64,000 nucleotides of DNA from Modestobacter sp. L9-4 (GTDB lineage: Bacteria > Actinomycetota > Actinomycetes > Mycobacteriales > Geodermatophilaceae). The DNA lies in the NCBI RefSeq assembly GCF_019112525.1, contig NZ_CP077800.1:3038001-3102000 (forward strand), given 5' to 3'. Under the pieces are notes generated by a model. That model did not search any database, had not been told where the DNA came from, and was given only the letters and a program-made list of their open reading frames with translations. Each line of letters opens with the position of its first letter. The first letter of the stretch is position 1. A program made the translations under genes and the position numbers. Below are positions 44,442 through 54,553 of this stretch, in pieces.

Positions 44442-45430
<989 letters not shown>

Positions 45431-45434
<4 letters not shown>

Positions 45435-46246
45435 CCACGCCCAGGACCACGACGACGGCCACGGCCTCGGCCACCGGCCAGCTGGCCACCAGCAACCTGG
45501 CCCGCGACACCTACACCGTGTTCGCCCGGGCCATGCGGATGTCGCTGCGCAACCCGGCCTGGCTGGTCATCAGCCTGATGCAGCCGGTCCTCTACATCCT
45601 GCTGTTCGGCCCGCTGCTCGAGCCGCTGTCCGGGCAGCTGGGCGCCGCCAACGCCTACCAGGTGTTCGTGCCCGGGATCCTGGTGCAGCTGGGCATCTTC
45701 GGTGCCCTCTTCGTCGGGTTCGGGCTGATCGCCGAGTACCGGGCCGGGGTCATCGAGAGCCAGCGGGTCACCCCGGCCAGCCGCACCGCGCTGCTGCTGG
45801 GGCGGGTGCTCCGCGACGTCGTCGTCCTGCTGGTGCAGGGCACGCTGCTGGTGCTGGTCGCGATCCCGCTCGGACTGCGGGCGCCGCTGGTCGGCGTCGT
45901 CCTGACGCTGGTGGTCATCGGCCTGCTGGGGGCGGCGTTCGCGTCGGTCTCCTACGCGCTGGCGCTCACGCTGAAGAGCGAGGACGCCTTCGCCCCGCTG
46001 CTCAACGCCGTCGTCCTGCCCGTCCTGCTGCTGTCGGGGATCCTGCTGCCGATGACGCTCGCGCCGGGCTGGCTGCAGGCGGTCAGCGACGTCAACCCGC
46101 TCAAGCACGTCGTCGAGGGCACCCGGTCGTTCTTCGACGGCGACTACGGCAGCTCGACCGCGTGGTGGGGCGCCGCGCTGACCGTGGCGATGGGCGTGGC
46201 CGGCTGGTGGTTCGGCGTCCGACGTTTCCGGCAGGAGTCCAGCTGA
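45431..46246 (+). CDS. DrrB-type ABC-2 exporter permease, second system
   Basis: The 271-residue membrane protein has a Thr/Ala-rich N-terminus, MRMSLRNPAWLVISLMQPVL before helix 1, and six helices with FVPGILVQLGIFGALFVGFGLIAEY and RAGVIESQRVTPASRTALLL, the DrrB loop. SGILLPMTLAPGWLQAVSDVNPLKHVVEGTR is the characteristic end motif. With the overlapping ATPase it forms a two-component exporter. No substrate or regulator gene adjoins. Confidence 0.9.
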
Positions 46247-46310
46247 CGAACTGAGGCCCACACGTCACCCGTTGGCGTGTCCCGGGGGTGTTCCTGTCGG
46301 TGGGAACGCC

Positions 46311-46316
46311 TAGCGT
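46311..46316 (+). promoter_or_regulatory. -10 box upstream of the PhoH-type gene
   Basis: TAGCGT lies five bases before an ATG (46322) that is in frame with the PhoH-type gene, and 152 bases before the favoured GTG start (46469). Either the transcript has a ~147-base leader or it begins with an N-terminal extension. Confidence 0.4.
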
Positions 46317-46468
46317 CCGGGATGGAGGACGAGCTCACCTCGTCGTCCACGGGAGGCCCGGTTGGTGCGACGTCGTACGTCAGCCAAGGGGGCCGCGTCC
46401 CGGCCCCAGCGCCGGGACCCGGCCGCCTTCGAGCCGGGGCGCGCTGTGCGCCCCACGGGAGCCGATTC

Positions 46469-47764
46469 GTGACCACGCGCCGCACGTTCGTCCTCGACAC
46501 CTCCGTCCTGCTCTCCGACCCGGGCGCGCTGCTGCGCTTCGAGGGGCACGACGTGGTGCTGCCCCTGGTGGTCATCAGCGAGCTGGAGGCCAAGCGCGAC
46601 CACCCCGAACTCGGGTGGTTCGCCCGCCAGACGCTGCGCGCGCTCGACGACCTGCGGGTCCAGCACGGCCGCCTCGACGCACCCGTCCCGGTCGGTGACG
46701 CCGGCAGCACGCTGCACGTCGAGCTCAACCACAGCGACGCCTCGGTGCTGCCCGCCGGTTTCCGCAACGACAGCAACGACAGCCGGATCATGGTCGTCGC
46801 GCTGAACCTGCGCGCCGACGGCAAGGACGTCTGCCTGGTCACCAAGGACGTGCCGTTGCGGGTCAAGGCCGCCGCCCTGGGGCTGGAGACCGACGAGTAC
46901 CGGGCGCTGGGCGCCGTCGACGCCGGCTGGACCGGGATGGCCGAACTGGCGCTCGAGGAGGAGGAGATCCAGGCCCTGTACGAGCACGGGACGGCGGACG
47001 TCCCGGCCGCCGCCGAGCTGCCCACCCACACCGGGCTGGTGCTGATGAGCGGCCGAGGGTCGGCGCTTGGCCGGGTGGCCCCGGACAAGTCCGTGCGCCT
47101 GGTGCGCGGTGACCGCGACGCCTTCGGGCTGCACGGCCGCTCGGCCGAGCAGCGGATCGCCCTGGACCTGCTGATGGACCCCGAGATCGGCATCGTGTCG
47201 ATGGGCGGGCGCGCCGGCACCGGCAAGTCCGCGCTCGCGCTGTGCGCCGGGCTGGAGTCGGTGATGGAGCGCCGGGCGCACAAGAAGGTCGTGATCTTCC
47301 GGCCGCTGTACGCCGTCGGTGGCCAGGAGCTCGGGTACCTGCCCGGCGGTGGCGACGAGAAGATGGCGCCCTGGGCGCAGGCCGTCTTCGACACCCTCGG
47401 TGCGCTGGTCTCCGCCGCCGTGCTGGACGAGATCGTGGCCCGCGGGCTCATCGAGGTGCTGCCGCTGACCCACATCCGCGGCCGGTCGCTGCACGACTCC
47501 TTCGTGATCGTCGACGAGGCCCAGTCGCTGGAGCGTGGCGTGCTGCTCACCGTGCTGTCGCGGCTGGGCACCAACTCCCGCGTCGTGCTCACCCACGACG
47601 TGGCCCAGCGCGACAACCTCCGCGTCGGCCGCCACGACGGCGTGACCGCGGTGATCGAGGCGCTGAAGGGCCACCCGCTGTTCGCCCACGTCACCCTGAC
47701 CCGCTCCGAGCGCTCCCCGATCGCCGCCCTGGTCACCGAGATGCTCGAGGACCTGCCCCTCTGA
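46469..47764 (+). CDS. PIN-PhoH fusion ATPase (PhoH2-like)
   Basis: The 431-residue protein has an N-terminal PIN nuclease domain (about 1-135: [55 protein letters not shown] with the acidic active-site residues) and a C-terminal PhoH P-loop domain (Walker [15 protein letters not shown] near 248, Walker [13 protein letters not shown] near 345). PhoH2 proteins are sequence-selective RNA helicases/ribonucleases. GTG 46469 matches the mycobacterial N-terminus and has GGGAG eight bases upstream. An overlapping small antitoxin gene like mycobacterial phoAT was not found. Confidence 0.9.
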   Translation: MTTRRTFVLDTSVLLSDPGALLRFEGHDVVLPLVVISELEAKRDHPELGWFARQTLRALDDLRVQHGRLDAPVPVGDAGSTLHVELNHSDASVLPAGFRNDSNDSRIMVVALNLRADGKDVCLVTKDVPLRVKAAALGLETDEYRALGAVDAGWTGMAELALEEEEIQALYEHGTADVPAAAELPTHTGLVLMSGRGSALGRVAPDKSVRLVRGDRDAFGLHGRSAEQRIALDLLMDPEIGIVSMGGRAGTGKSALALCAGLESVMERRAHKKVVIFRPLYAVGGQELGYLPGGGDEKMAPWAQAVFDTLGALVSAAVLDEIVARGLIEVLPLTHIRGRSLHDSFVIVDEAQSLERGVLLTVLSRLGTNSRVVLTHDVAQRDNLRVGRHDGVTAVIEALKGHPLFAHVTLTRSERSPIAALVTEMLEDLPL

Positions 47765-47770
47765 CCCACC

Positions 47771-47821
47771 GTGTGCGCTGAGGCGGGGGCCCCACGCCGG
47801 GGACCCCGCCTCAACGCACAC
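47771..47821. terminator. Bidirectional hairpin between PhoH-type and AbiEi/DUF559 genes
   Basis: GTGTGCG (47771-47777) pairs with CGCACAC (47815-47821), and TGAGGCGGGG (47779-47788) with CCCCGCCTCA (47804-47813). It starts six bases after the PhoH-type stop. The convergent gene's stop codon lies in the right arm. Confidence 0.75.
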
Positions 47822-48740
47822 CGAACAGCGCCCGCCGGGCCGCATGCACGGCGAGCAGGTCACGCCGGCAGTCGGCCGGGTCGGTGGTCATCCGGGAGTG
47901 GTCGAACCGGAGCGTCAGCCAGCCGATGCCCGCGAGCAGGGCGTCCCGGCGGATGTCGGACTCCCGCTGCCGGCGCGAGCCGTGCCAAGCCGCACCGTCC
48001 ATCTCCACCGCGAGCCGGACGTCGTCGTACGCGGCGTCGAGGATGAACCGCTCGCCGCGGACCACGACCTCGCGCTGCTGCACGAAGGTGGGCATGCCCG
48101 GTCCGCGCAGGACCTGCAGGCAGCCCCAGATCTCCAGTTCGCTGCGGCACCCGTCGGCGAGCAGGCCGACGAGTGCGGCGAGGTCGCGGCGTCCCGGCAA
48201 CCGCGGGCGCCGCGCCAGTTCGTGCTCCAGGTGAGCTGGTGTGCACAGCCGCGCCCGGACTGCTTCGATCGCCGCCGAGCGGACCAGCACGGGGTCCGTC
48301 GGCCAGGTGTCCACGACCGCTCGCTCCACGCAGGCCACCGGGATGCCCCGGACGCGCCGGGTGATCTCGTCGACGTCCGGTGCCCGGTGCAGGACGACCC
48401 CGGCCGAGCCGCGAGCGCTGCGGGCGGTGTCGACCGTCAGGTGGACGGGACCTTCGGGAACCGGGATGAGCTCCCACAGTGCGAGAGCGGAGCGGTGACT
48501 GACGATGCCGCGACGGGTCAGGGCGACGGCGTCCATGCGGGTGCGCCAGTCCGCCGCCGCGGCGGGGAGTGCGTAGACGCCCGGTTGCAGCCTGACCAGT
48601 CGGCCGGCGGCCACCCAGGCGTCGACGGACCCGCGGTCCACCCGGCCGACGAGCTCGCTGCGGGTCGTCCAGCCCCGCTCGCCGATGAGGGCGGTCACGT
48701 CCCACGCCACTCCGACAGCCTGGCGCAGAGCGGCCACCAC
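47811..48740 (-). CDS. AbiEi-antitoxin-like N-domain fused to DUF559 nuclease-like domain
   Basis: The 309-residue protein has an N-terminal winged-helix AbiEi-type region (about 15-100: ALIGERGWTTRSELVGRVD, LVRLQPGVYALP, VSHRSALALWEL) and a C-terminal Vsr/DUF559-like PD-(D/E)xK region (about 205-300: RGERFILDAAYDDVRLAVEMDGAAWH, then RRQRESDIRRDALLAGIGW and LTLRFDH). Many copies of this architecture exist in actinobacteria; no toxin gene adjoins, so a toxin-antitoxin role is not supported here. The GTG start at 48740 may be a few codons too early (another candidate lies at the VAWDVTALI region). Confidence 0.75.
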   Translation of the reverse strand: MVAALRQAVGVAWDVTALIGERGWTTRSELVGRVDRGSVDAWVAAGRLVRLQPGVYALPAAAADWRTRMDAVALTRRGIVSHRSALALWELIPVPEGPVHLTVDTARSARGSAGVVLHRAPDVDEITRRVRGIPVACVERAVVDTWPTDPVLVRSAAIEAVRARLCTPAHLEHELARRPRLPGRRDLAALVGLLADGCRSELEIWGCLQVLRGPGMPTFVQQREVVVRGERFILDAAYDDVRLAVEMDGAAWHGSRRQRESDIRRDALLAGIGWLTLRFDHSRMTTDPADCRRDLLAVHAARRALFGVR

Positions 48741-48868
48741 AGCGCCCGCCGCCCGGCGGACCTGTGGACGACGGCCGACGGAGTGCGTTGACGCAGAGTT
48801 CCGATGCCGATCACCCCGCCGGAGCGCACACCGTCACGCAGGTCTGGCCGGGTCGGCCGGGCGCTGGG

Positions 48869-49123
48869 TCAGGCGGTGGGGGCGGGTTCGCCGTCGGCGG
48901 GGGCCTCGGCGGGCCTCGCGGACCGCTTGGCGGGCTTGACCGGGGGCGGCGGGGTGCTCGCCCAGCGGACCAGGGAGACCACCGCCCAGCCGGCGCCGAG
49001 GCACCACAGCAGCCGGGTGAGGACGTCCTCGGCGGTGAACTCCCCGCGCAGCGCCAGCAAGAAGACCGGGACGGCCAGCACGAAGCCGGTCACCACGACG
49101 TCCCACCGGAACGGGCTGATCAT
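48869..49123 (-). CDS. Small membrane protein at the end of the flagellar cluster
   Basis: The 84-residue protein begins MISPFRWDVVVTGFVLAVPV, with two membrane helices (about 7-25 and 34-53, LLWCLGAGWAVVSLVRW) and a Pro/Ala/Lys-rich C-terminal tail. Its ATG overlaps the stop of the FlhF-like gene (ATGA), so it belongs to the flagellar operon. It occupies the position where flhG normally follows flhF. No family is recognised. Confidence 0.65.
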   Translation of the reverse strand: MISPFRWDVVVTGFVLAVPVFLLALRGEFTAEDVLTRLLWCLGAGWAVVSLVRWASTPPPPVKPAKRSARPAEAPADGEPAPTA

Positions 49124-52100
49124 GCGTCCATCTCCTCCAGCCGCTCGCACAGCAGCGAGGCCCAGCGGTGCGCGGTGGCCCGGGTGCCGTCGACCAGCGC
49201 GACCGGGACGTCGACGTGACCGAGCACGGCGGCCGGGTCGGCGGTGGCGTCGGTGTCGGAGACGATGACGGCGTCGACGCGGGGCAGCGCGTCCAGCCAC
49301 GGGACGAGGTCCTCGGGCTTGCGGGTGGAGTCCATGACCGCCCACACGGTGGCCGGGTCCCACACCGAGAGCATGTGCTCCATCCACGGCCCGCCGGAGG
49401 TCCGCAGCGGGGCGTCGACGGCCACGATCGTCACGGTGTCGGTCGTGGCGGTGCGGCGGCGCTCGAGCGCGGTCTCCAGCGAGGTGATCCGGCTCGGGGC
49501 CGGGGCCAGGCCGGCCAGCGCGCCGGAGGCGGCCCACTGCACGTCCTCGGGCTCCAGTCGCAGCGACAGCGCCAGCGACCGGGCCGCGGCGAAGGTCTCC
49601 GCGCCCGGGCCCACGACCATGATCACGTCGCCGGGCTCGGCCACCACGTACGGGGCGGCGGGCAGGTGCTCGGTCAGCGTCCGGGTCAGGGCCGCGTAGA
49701 CGCCGCGGGTGGCGGCATCGGCGGAGAAGTCCGGGCCGAGCATGACGTCGGGGACGCCGAGGGTGAGCAGCCGCAGCTCGAGCTCCTCGGAACCGGTCAT
49801 CGCGAAGGGGGCCAGCGCGCTGGACGGCGCCGGGACCAGGTGGTGGACGGTGGCCAGCCGGTCGCCGGTCTCACCGGCGGAGGTCAGCGCACCGAACGGC
49901 GCAGCACCGAACGACGGCGCACCGATCGACGGCAGGGTCGGCGAGGACACCGCGGGCGACACCTGCGGGCGCATCGCCGTCGGCCGGGACGCGGGCACCG
50001 GCGGGCGGCCGCGGCGCACCGGCGGCAGACCGGGCCGGGAGCCGGCGCCGCTGCTGCTGCTGCCGAGGGCGCGCGGCGGGGTGAGCGACAGCGCCGGCAT
50101 CATCCGGGTGGCGTCCATGGGCAGCGGTGCGGGGTCGCTGGCGGTGCGGGCCAGCGTCACCGGGACGGCGACGTGCTGCGCCTGGGCCTCCGTCGGACGG
50201 TGCTCCATGTGGCGGACCTCCTGGATCGGGGACTCGTCGACGAGGACGGCGTCCACGACCATGCTCTGGGCAGCGGCGGCCTGGGCGGCCCGCTGGGCGA
50301 TCCGGGCGTCGCTGGCGTACGCCGTGCCGCGGAGGGCGTCGACCCGGTGGGACCCGGTGTCGTAGGCGCTGGGCTCGGTGGACTCGTAGGCCCACGGCTG
50401 GGGGACGTCGCGCACGCGGTCGTCGGCGCTGACGTCGGGGAAGCGGTGCCGCCCACGGCCGGAGCCGTTGGCCGCCAGGACCTCCTCGAGCAGGTCGGCG
50501 AGCTCCTCGTCGGCGTTCCGCACCGACTCGACCATCGACAGCGCCGGCAGCTCGGCCTGCACCCCCGCGGCGAGCTCCAGACGGGCGGCCTCCACGCGGG
50601 CGATCTCGGCGGCCTCGGCCTCGGCCTGCAGCCGGGCGGCCTCGGCCCGGACGGCCTCGACGCGAGCGGCCTCGACGCGAGCGGCCTCGAGACGAGCAGC
50701 CTCGAGACGGGCGGCCTCGACGCGGACGGCCTCGGCGGCCTCCGCCTCGGCCTGCAGCCGAGCGGCCTCGACCCGGACGGCCTCGACGCGAGCGGCCTCG
50801 ACGCGAGCGGCCTCGAGACGAGCGACCTCCGCCTCGGCCTCGGCCTGGAGCCGAGCGGCCTCGATCCGGGCCGCCTCGAGACGAGCGGCCTCGGCGCGAG
50901 CCGCCTCGGCCTCCTCTGCCTGACGGCGGGCGGCCTCGGCGGCCTCCGCCACCGCCTGGCGACGGGCCGCCTCCTCGGCAGCCTCCGCCTGACGACGGAC
51001 CGCCTCGGCAGCGGCCTCCGCGGCGGCCTCGGCCTCGGCCCGCAGCCGGGCGGCCTCGGCCCGCTCGGCCTCGACCCGGGCGGCCTCGACCCGGGCAGCC
51101 TCGAGCCGCTCGGCCTCGACCCGGGCAGCCTCGGCGCGGACTGCCTCGATGCGGGCAGCCTCGAGGCGCTCTGCCTCGGCTTGCTCGGCCTCGATGCGAG
51201 CAGCCTCCATGCGGGCAGCCTCGATGCGAGCCGCCTCGACCCGGGCAGCCTCGATGCGGGCCGCCTCAGCCCGCTCGGCCTCGATGCGGGCAGCCTCGAC
51301 CCGGGCAGCCTCAATGCGGGCGGCCTCGATGCGAGCCGCCTCCTCGGCCTCGGCCTGCACCTGTGCGGCCTCCGCCGCGACGGCGGCCGCAGCGGCGGCC
51401 TCGGCTGCGGCACGCGTGCGCGCCGCCTCGGTGCGGGCGGCCTCGACGCGGGCGGACTCGGCCGCGGCGGCCTGGACCCGCTGGCGCGTGACCTCGGCGG
51501 CGGCCGCCTCGATCCGGGCGGCAGCGGTGCGGGCGGCGTCGGCCGCAGCGGCCTCAGCGGCAGCCGTCTCGGCCGCAGCAGCCTCCTCGGCAGCAGCGGC
51601 GGCGGCGGCGGTCTCCGCGGCCTCCTCGGCGGCGGCCTGGACGGGGCTGGAGGCCACCATCCGGGTCAGCGCGGCGGCGAACGGGGAGGGGCGCACGGAC
51701 TCCTCGACGGCGGGCTCGGCCACCGGGCGCTGGGCCTGCAGCTCCTCCGCCGACAGCATCAGCGTGGCCTTGGCCGGGGCGAACGGCTTGGCCTCGGTGC
51801 GCCGGCCGGCGGCCGGGGCGGTGGCGGCGCGGCCGGGCGAGCGGACGGCGGACCGGGCGGGCGCAGGCTCGTCGATCCACTCCTCGACCCACTCGGGGGT
51901 CGCGGTGCGGCCGGCGGTCACCCGGGCCGGGGCGGCGACCCGGTCGGCGGCGACCCGGTCGGCCGCCAGCGCACGGGCGGTCACCGGACGGCGGGCGGGG
52001 TCGGCCGCGGCGCTGCCGGCGCGGTCGTACAGCGCGACGTCGGGTGCTTTCGGGGACACCGAGCCCAGCAGGTCGGCGAGCTCGGCCATCCGGTCGTCCA

Positions 52101-52332
52101 GGGACGGCGCCGGCGCGGCGGCCGGGCGGGCGTCGTCGGCCGGGACGCGCGGGGCGGCGGCGGCCTTGGGGACCTCCACCTCGGCGATGAACCGCTCGTT
52201 GGTGAAGAACCCGAACATCCCGCCGGAGCGGATGCGGCGGACCCCGACGACGCGGGCCGAGGACCCGTACTGCTCACGCGCGGCGGCGATGGCCTCGTCA
52301 CGCGTGGCGGCCTCAACGGACTGCGTAGGCAC
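49120..52332 (-). CDS. FlhF-like flagellar protein with long Ala/Glu/Arg rod and degenerate GTPase domain
   Basis: The 1070-residue protein starts with an FlhF-type B domain (1-53, EAIAAAREQYGSSARVVGVR then RRIRSGGMFGFFTNERFIAE). Residues ~55-225 are a disordered linker. Residues ~228-587 consist of five-residue helical repeats of the type EAARx/EAARV, resembling the TolA rod. The C-terminal ~240 residues fit the FlhF NG (SRP-GTPase) domain, but the P-loop reads IMVVGPGAETFAAARSLA (near 897) without the GK[ST], and the DTAGR region reads VDAPLRTSGG (near 970). GTP hydrolysis is therefore unlikely. FlhF normally controls flagellar number and place. It overlaps flhA by 20 bases. Confidence 0.75.
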   Translation of the reverse strand: MPTQSVEAATRDEAIAAAREQYGSSARVVGVRRIRSGGMFGFFTNERFIAEVEVPKAAAAPRVPADDARPAAAPAPSLDDRMAELADLLGSVSPKAPDVALYDRAGSAAADPARRPVTARALAADRVAADRVAAPARVTAGRTATPEWVEEWIDEPAPARSAVRSPGRAATAPAAGRRTEAKPFAPAKATLMLSAEELQAQRPVAEPAVEESVRPSPFAAALTRMVASSPVQAAAEEAAETAAAAAAAEEAAAAETAAAEAAAADAARTAAARIEAAAAEVTRQRVQAAAAESARVEAARTEAARTRAAAEAAAAAAVAAEAAQVQAEAEEAARIEAARIEAARVEAARIEAERAEAARIEAARVEAARIEAARMEAARIEAEQAEAERLEAARIEAVRAEAARVEAERLEAARVEAARVEAERAEAARLRAEAEAAAEAAAEAVRRQAEAAEEAARRQAVAEAAEAARRQAEEAEAARAEAARLEAARIEAARLQAEAEAEVARLEAARVEAARVEAVRVEAARLQAEAEAAEAVRVEAARLEAARLEAARVEAARVEAVRAEAARLQAEAEAAEIARVEAARLELAAGVQAELPALSMVESVRNADEELADLLEEVLAANGSGRGRHRFPDVSADDRVRDVPQPWAYESTEPSAYDTGSHRVDALRGTAYASDARIAQRAAQAAAAQSMVVDAVLVDESPIQEVRHMEHRPTEAQAQHVAVPVTLARTASDPAPLPMDATRMMPALSLTPPRALGSSSSGAGSRPGLPPVRRGRPPVPASRPTAMRPQVSPAVSSPTLPSIGAPSFGAAPFGALTSAGETGDRLATVHHLVPAPSSALAPFAMTGSEELELRLLTLGVPDVMLGPDFSADAATRGVYAALTRTLTEHLPAAPYVVAEPGDVIMVVGPGAETFAAARSLALSLRLEPEDVQWAASGALAGLAPAPSRITSLETALERRRTATTDTVTIVAVDAPLRTSGGPWMEHMLSVWDPATVWAVMDSTRKPEDLVPWLDALPRVDAVIVSDTDATADPAAVLGHVDVPVALVDGTRATAHRWASLLCERLEEMDA
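50570..51400 (-). repeat. 15-bp coding repeats for the EAARx rod
   Basis: Within the FlhF-like gene, imperfect 15-base units (on the plus strand GCGGCCTCGACGCGG and variants) are repeated dozens of times, each encoding a pentapeptide E-A-A-R-x. Variation at the fifth position (Ile, Val, Leu, Thr, Met) is largely at the first codon base. Such arrays expand and contract by slippage, so length should differ between strains. Confidence 0.7.
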
Positions 52333-54358
52333 CGCTCACCACTCCCAGGGACTCGATCTGTGCTGTGCGGGACACCTCGTTGTAGGAGATGACCGTCAGC
52401 CGGGGCAGGACCTGGCGGACCAGGCGGGACAGTGCGGCGCGGATCTGCGGGGAGCAGACCAGCACGGGGGAGAGGTTCAGCCGCTCGGCGTCCTCGAGGA
52501 GGTCGGTGGCGCCGCGGACCAGGACGTCGACGGTGTGGCCGTCGAGCGCCAGCACCTGCCCGCCCTCGGTCTGCCGCACCGACTCCAGGAGCCGCTGCTC
52601 GAACGAGGGGTCCAGCGTGATGACGTGCAGTCGCTCGTCGTCGGTGACGTAGGGGTGGCTGATCGCCGCGCCGAGCGCGGTGCGCACGGCCTCGACCAGT
52701 CCGTCGAGGTCGGTGGAGACCTTGGCGCGCAGCGACAGTGCCTCGAAGATGCGCACCAGGTCGCGGATGGAGACGCCCTCGTCCAGCAGCGCCTGCAGCA
52801 CCTGCTGCACCTGGCCGAGGCTGAGCAGCGCGGGGGTGAGCTCGTCGACGACGGCGGGGTGCGAGCGGCGGACCATCTCCACCAGCACCTTGACGTCCTC
52901 GCGGCCCAGCAGCGCGGAGGCGTTCTGCCGCACGACCTCGGCCAGGTGCGTGGTGATGACCGAGGAGCGGTCGACCACCGTGGCGCCGGCCATCTCGGCC
53001 TGCCGCTGCAGCTCGGCGGGCACCCACTTGGCGGCCAGTCCGAAGACCGGCTCGCGGGTGGCCTTGCCGGGCAGCCCGTCGAGGTGGTCGCCGATGGCGA
53101 GCACGGTGCCGGCGGGCGAGGAGCCCTTGGCCGCCGGGACGCCGTTGAGCCAGATGACGTACTGCGAGGCGGGCAGGTCCAGGTTGTCGCGGGTGCGGAC
53201 CAGCGGGATGACCAGGCCGGTCTCCATCGCGACCTTGCGGCGCAGCGCCTTCACCCGGTCCAGCAGGTCGCCGCCCCGGGCGGTGTCGACCAGCTCGACG
53301 AGGTCGAAGGCGACCTCGAGCTCCAGCGGGTCGACCCGCATCCGGTCGGCGATGGCCTCGGGGGAGTCCGGCTGCGCCTCGGCGGCCTCGAGCTCGCCCT
53401 TGGGCGCCTCGTCCTCGTCGACGTCCGGCTTCTCGGTGAGCCGGCTGGCGGCGAGGAGGAAGAGCCCGCCGATGAGCAGGAACGGCAGCTTCGGCAGGCC
53501 TGGGATCAGGCACAGCGCGATCGAGGCGATGCCGGCGATGCGCACCGGCTGCTTGTTGCGGCCCAGCTGGGCGAGCAGGTCGCTGCCCATGTCGCCCTGG
53601 GCGGCCGAGCGGGTGACGATGAGGCCGGTCGCGGTGGAGATCAGCAGCGCGGGGATCTGGGAGACCAGACCGTCGCCGACGCTGAGCAGGGAGTAGGTGG
53701 AGACCGCCTCGCCGGGGGACATGCCCTTCTGCATGACCCCGATCGCGAAGCCGCCGATCAGGTTGATCAGGGTCACGATGATGGCGGCGATGGCGTCGCC
53801 CTTGACGAACTTGCTGGCACCGTCCATCGAGCCGTAGAAGTCGGCCTCGGCAGTGACCTCGGTGCGCCGCCGGCGCGCCTGCGCCTCGTTGATCAGGCCG
53901 GCGTTGAGGTCGGCGTCGATGGCCATCTGCTTGCCGGGCATCGCGTCGAGGGTGAAGCGGGCCCCGACCTCGGCGACGCGGCCGGCACCGTTGGTGATGA
54001 CGACGAACTGGATGATCGTCAGGATGATGAAGATGACCAGTCCGACGATCAGCGAGCCGCCGATCACGAAGTGACCGAAGGCCTCGATGACCTTGCCGGC
54101 GTAGCCGTCGCTGAGCACCAGGCGGGTGGAGGAGACGTTCAGCGCCAGCCGCAGCAAGGTCGCGATGAGCACCAGCGACGGGAAGATCGCGAAGTCCAGC
54201 GGCCGCCGGATGTTCATCGACACCAGCAGGATCAGCAGCGACGCGGCGATGTTGAAGCCGAGCAGCAGGTCCAGCACGGCGGCCGGCAGCGGGACGACGA
54301 GCATGAGCACGATCGACACGACGCCGACGGGGACGGCTGCCTTGGTCAGCTTGCCCAC
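52313..54358 (-). CDS. flhA: Flagellar export gate protein FlhA
   Basis: The 681-residue core of the flagellar type III export gate has an N-terminal membrane part with about eight helices (1-320, including PLDFAIFPSLVLIATLLRLALN and the FHIPEP-region equivalent AIDADLNAGLINEAQARRRR) and a cytoplasmic domain (350-681) that docks chaperones and substrates. GDGLVSQIPALLISTATGLIVTR is the conserved loop. The GTG start is at 54358. A 195-base gap separates it from flhB upstream; the 3' end overlaps the flhF-like gene by 20 bases. Confidence 0.97.
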   Translation of the reverse strand: MGKLTKAAVPVGVVSIVLMLVVPLPAAVLDLLLGFNIAASLLILLVSMNIRRPLDFAIFPSLVLIATLLRLALNVSSTRLVLSDGYAGKVIEAFGHFVIGGSLIVGLVIFIILTIIQFVVITNGAGRVAEVGARFTLDAMPGKQMAIDADLNAGLINEAQARRRRTEVTAEADFYGSMDGASKFVKGDAIAAIIVTLINLIGGFAIGVMQKGMSPGEAVSTYSLLSVGDGLVSQIPALLISTATGLIVTRSAAQGDMGSDLLAQLGRNKQPVRIAGIASIALCLIPGLPKLPFLLIGGLFLLAASRLTEKPDVDEDEAPKGELEAAEAQPDSPEAIADRMRVDPLELEVAFDLVELVDTARGGDLLDRVKALRRKVAMETGLVIPLVRTRDNLDLPASQYVIWLNGVPAAKGSSPAGTVLAIGDHLDGLPGKATREPVFGLAAKWVPAELQRQAEMAGATVVDRSSVITTHLAEVVRQNASALLGREDVKVLVEMVRRSHPAVVDELTPALLSLGQVQQVLQALLDEGVSIRDLVRIFEALSLRAKVSTDLDGLVEAVRTALGAAISHPYVTDDERLHVITLDPSFEQRLLESVRQTEGGQVLALDGHTVDVLVRGATDLLEDAERLNLSPVLVCSPQIRAALSRLVRQVLPRLTVISYNEVSRTAQIESLGVVSGAYAVR

Positions 54359-54553
54359 GAGACCTCGTTCCTGTGCGGATGGCGAACCGGTGCGGAGGTG
54401 GTGCGCCGGTGCGCTCCTCAGGGACCTTCTCGGCAGCCGTGGGAACGGTCCGTACCGCGCGGCCGTGCGCGGGCAGCCCGCTGGCCCCGCTGGTCACAAC
54501 CGCCCCCGGCGACGCAGCGGGAGGGTGTGGGCGGGGCGGGTGGGGCCGGAGGG
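54359..54553 (-). other. 195-base gap between flhB and flhA
   Basis: This is the longest gap inside the flagellar cluster apart from those flanking flbD. No open frame, sigma-28-type promoter or clear hairpin was found. The most that can be said is that flhA may have its own promoter here. Confidence 0.3.

Noticed and set aside
46288..46698. Small gene overlapping the start of the PhoH-type gene (phoAT-like antitoxin)
   Set aside because: The frame is Arg/Pro-rich, continues antiparallel to no conserved feature, overlaps the PIN domain by over 200 bases and has no convincing ribosome site.
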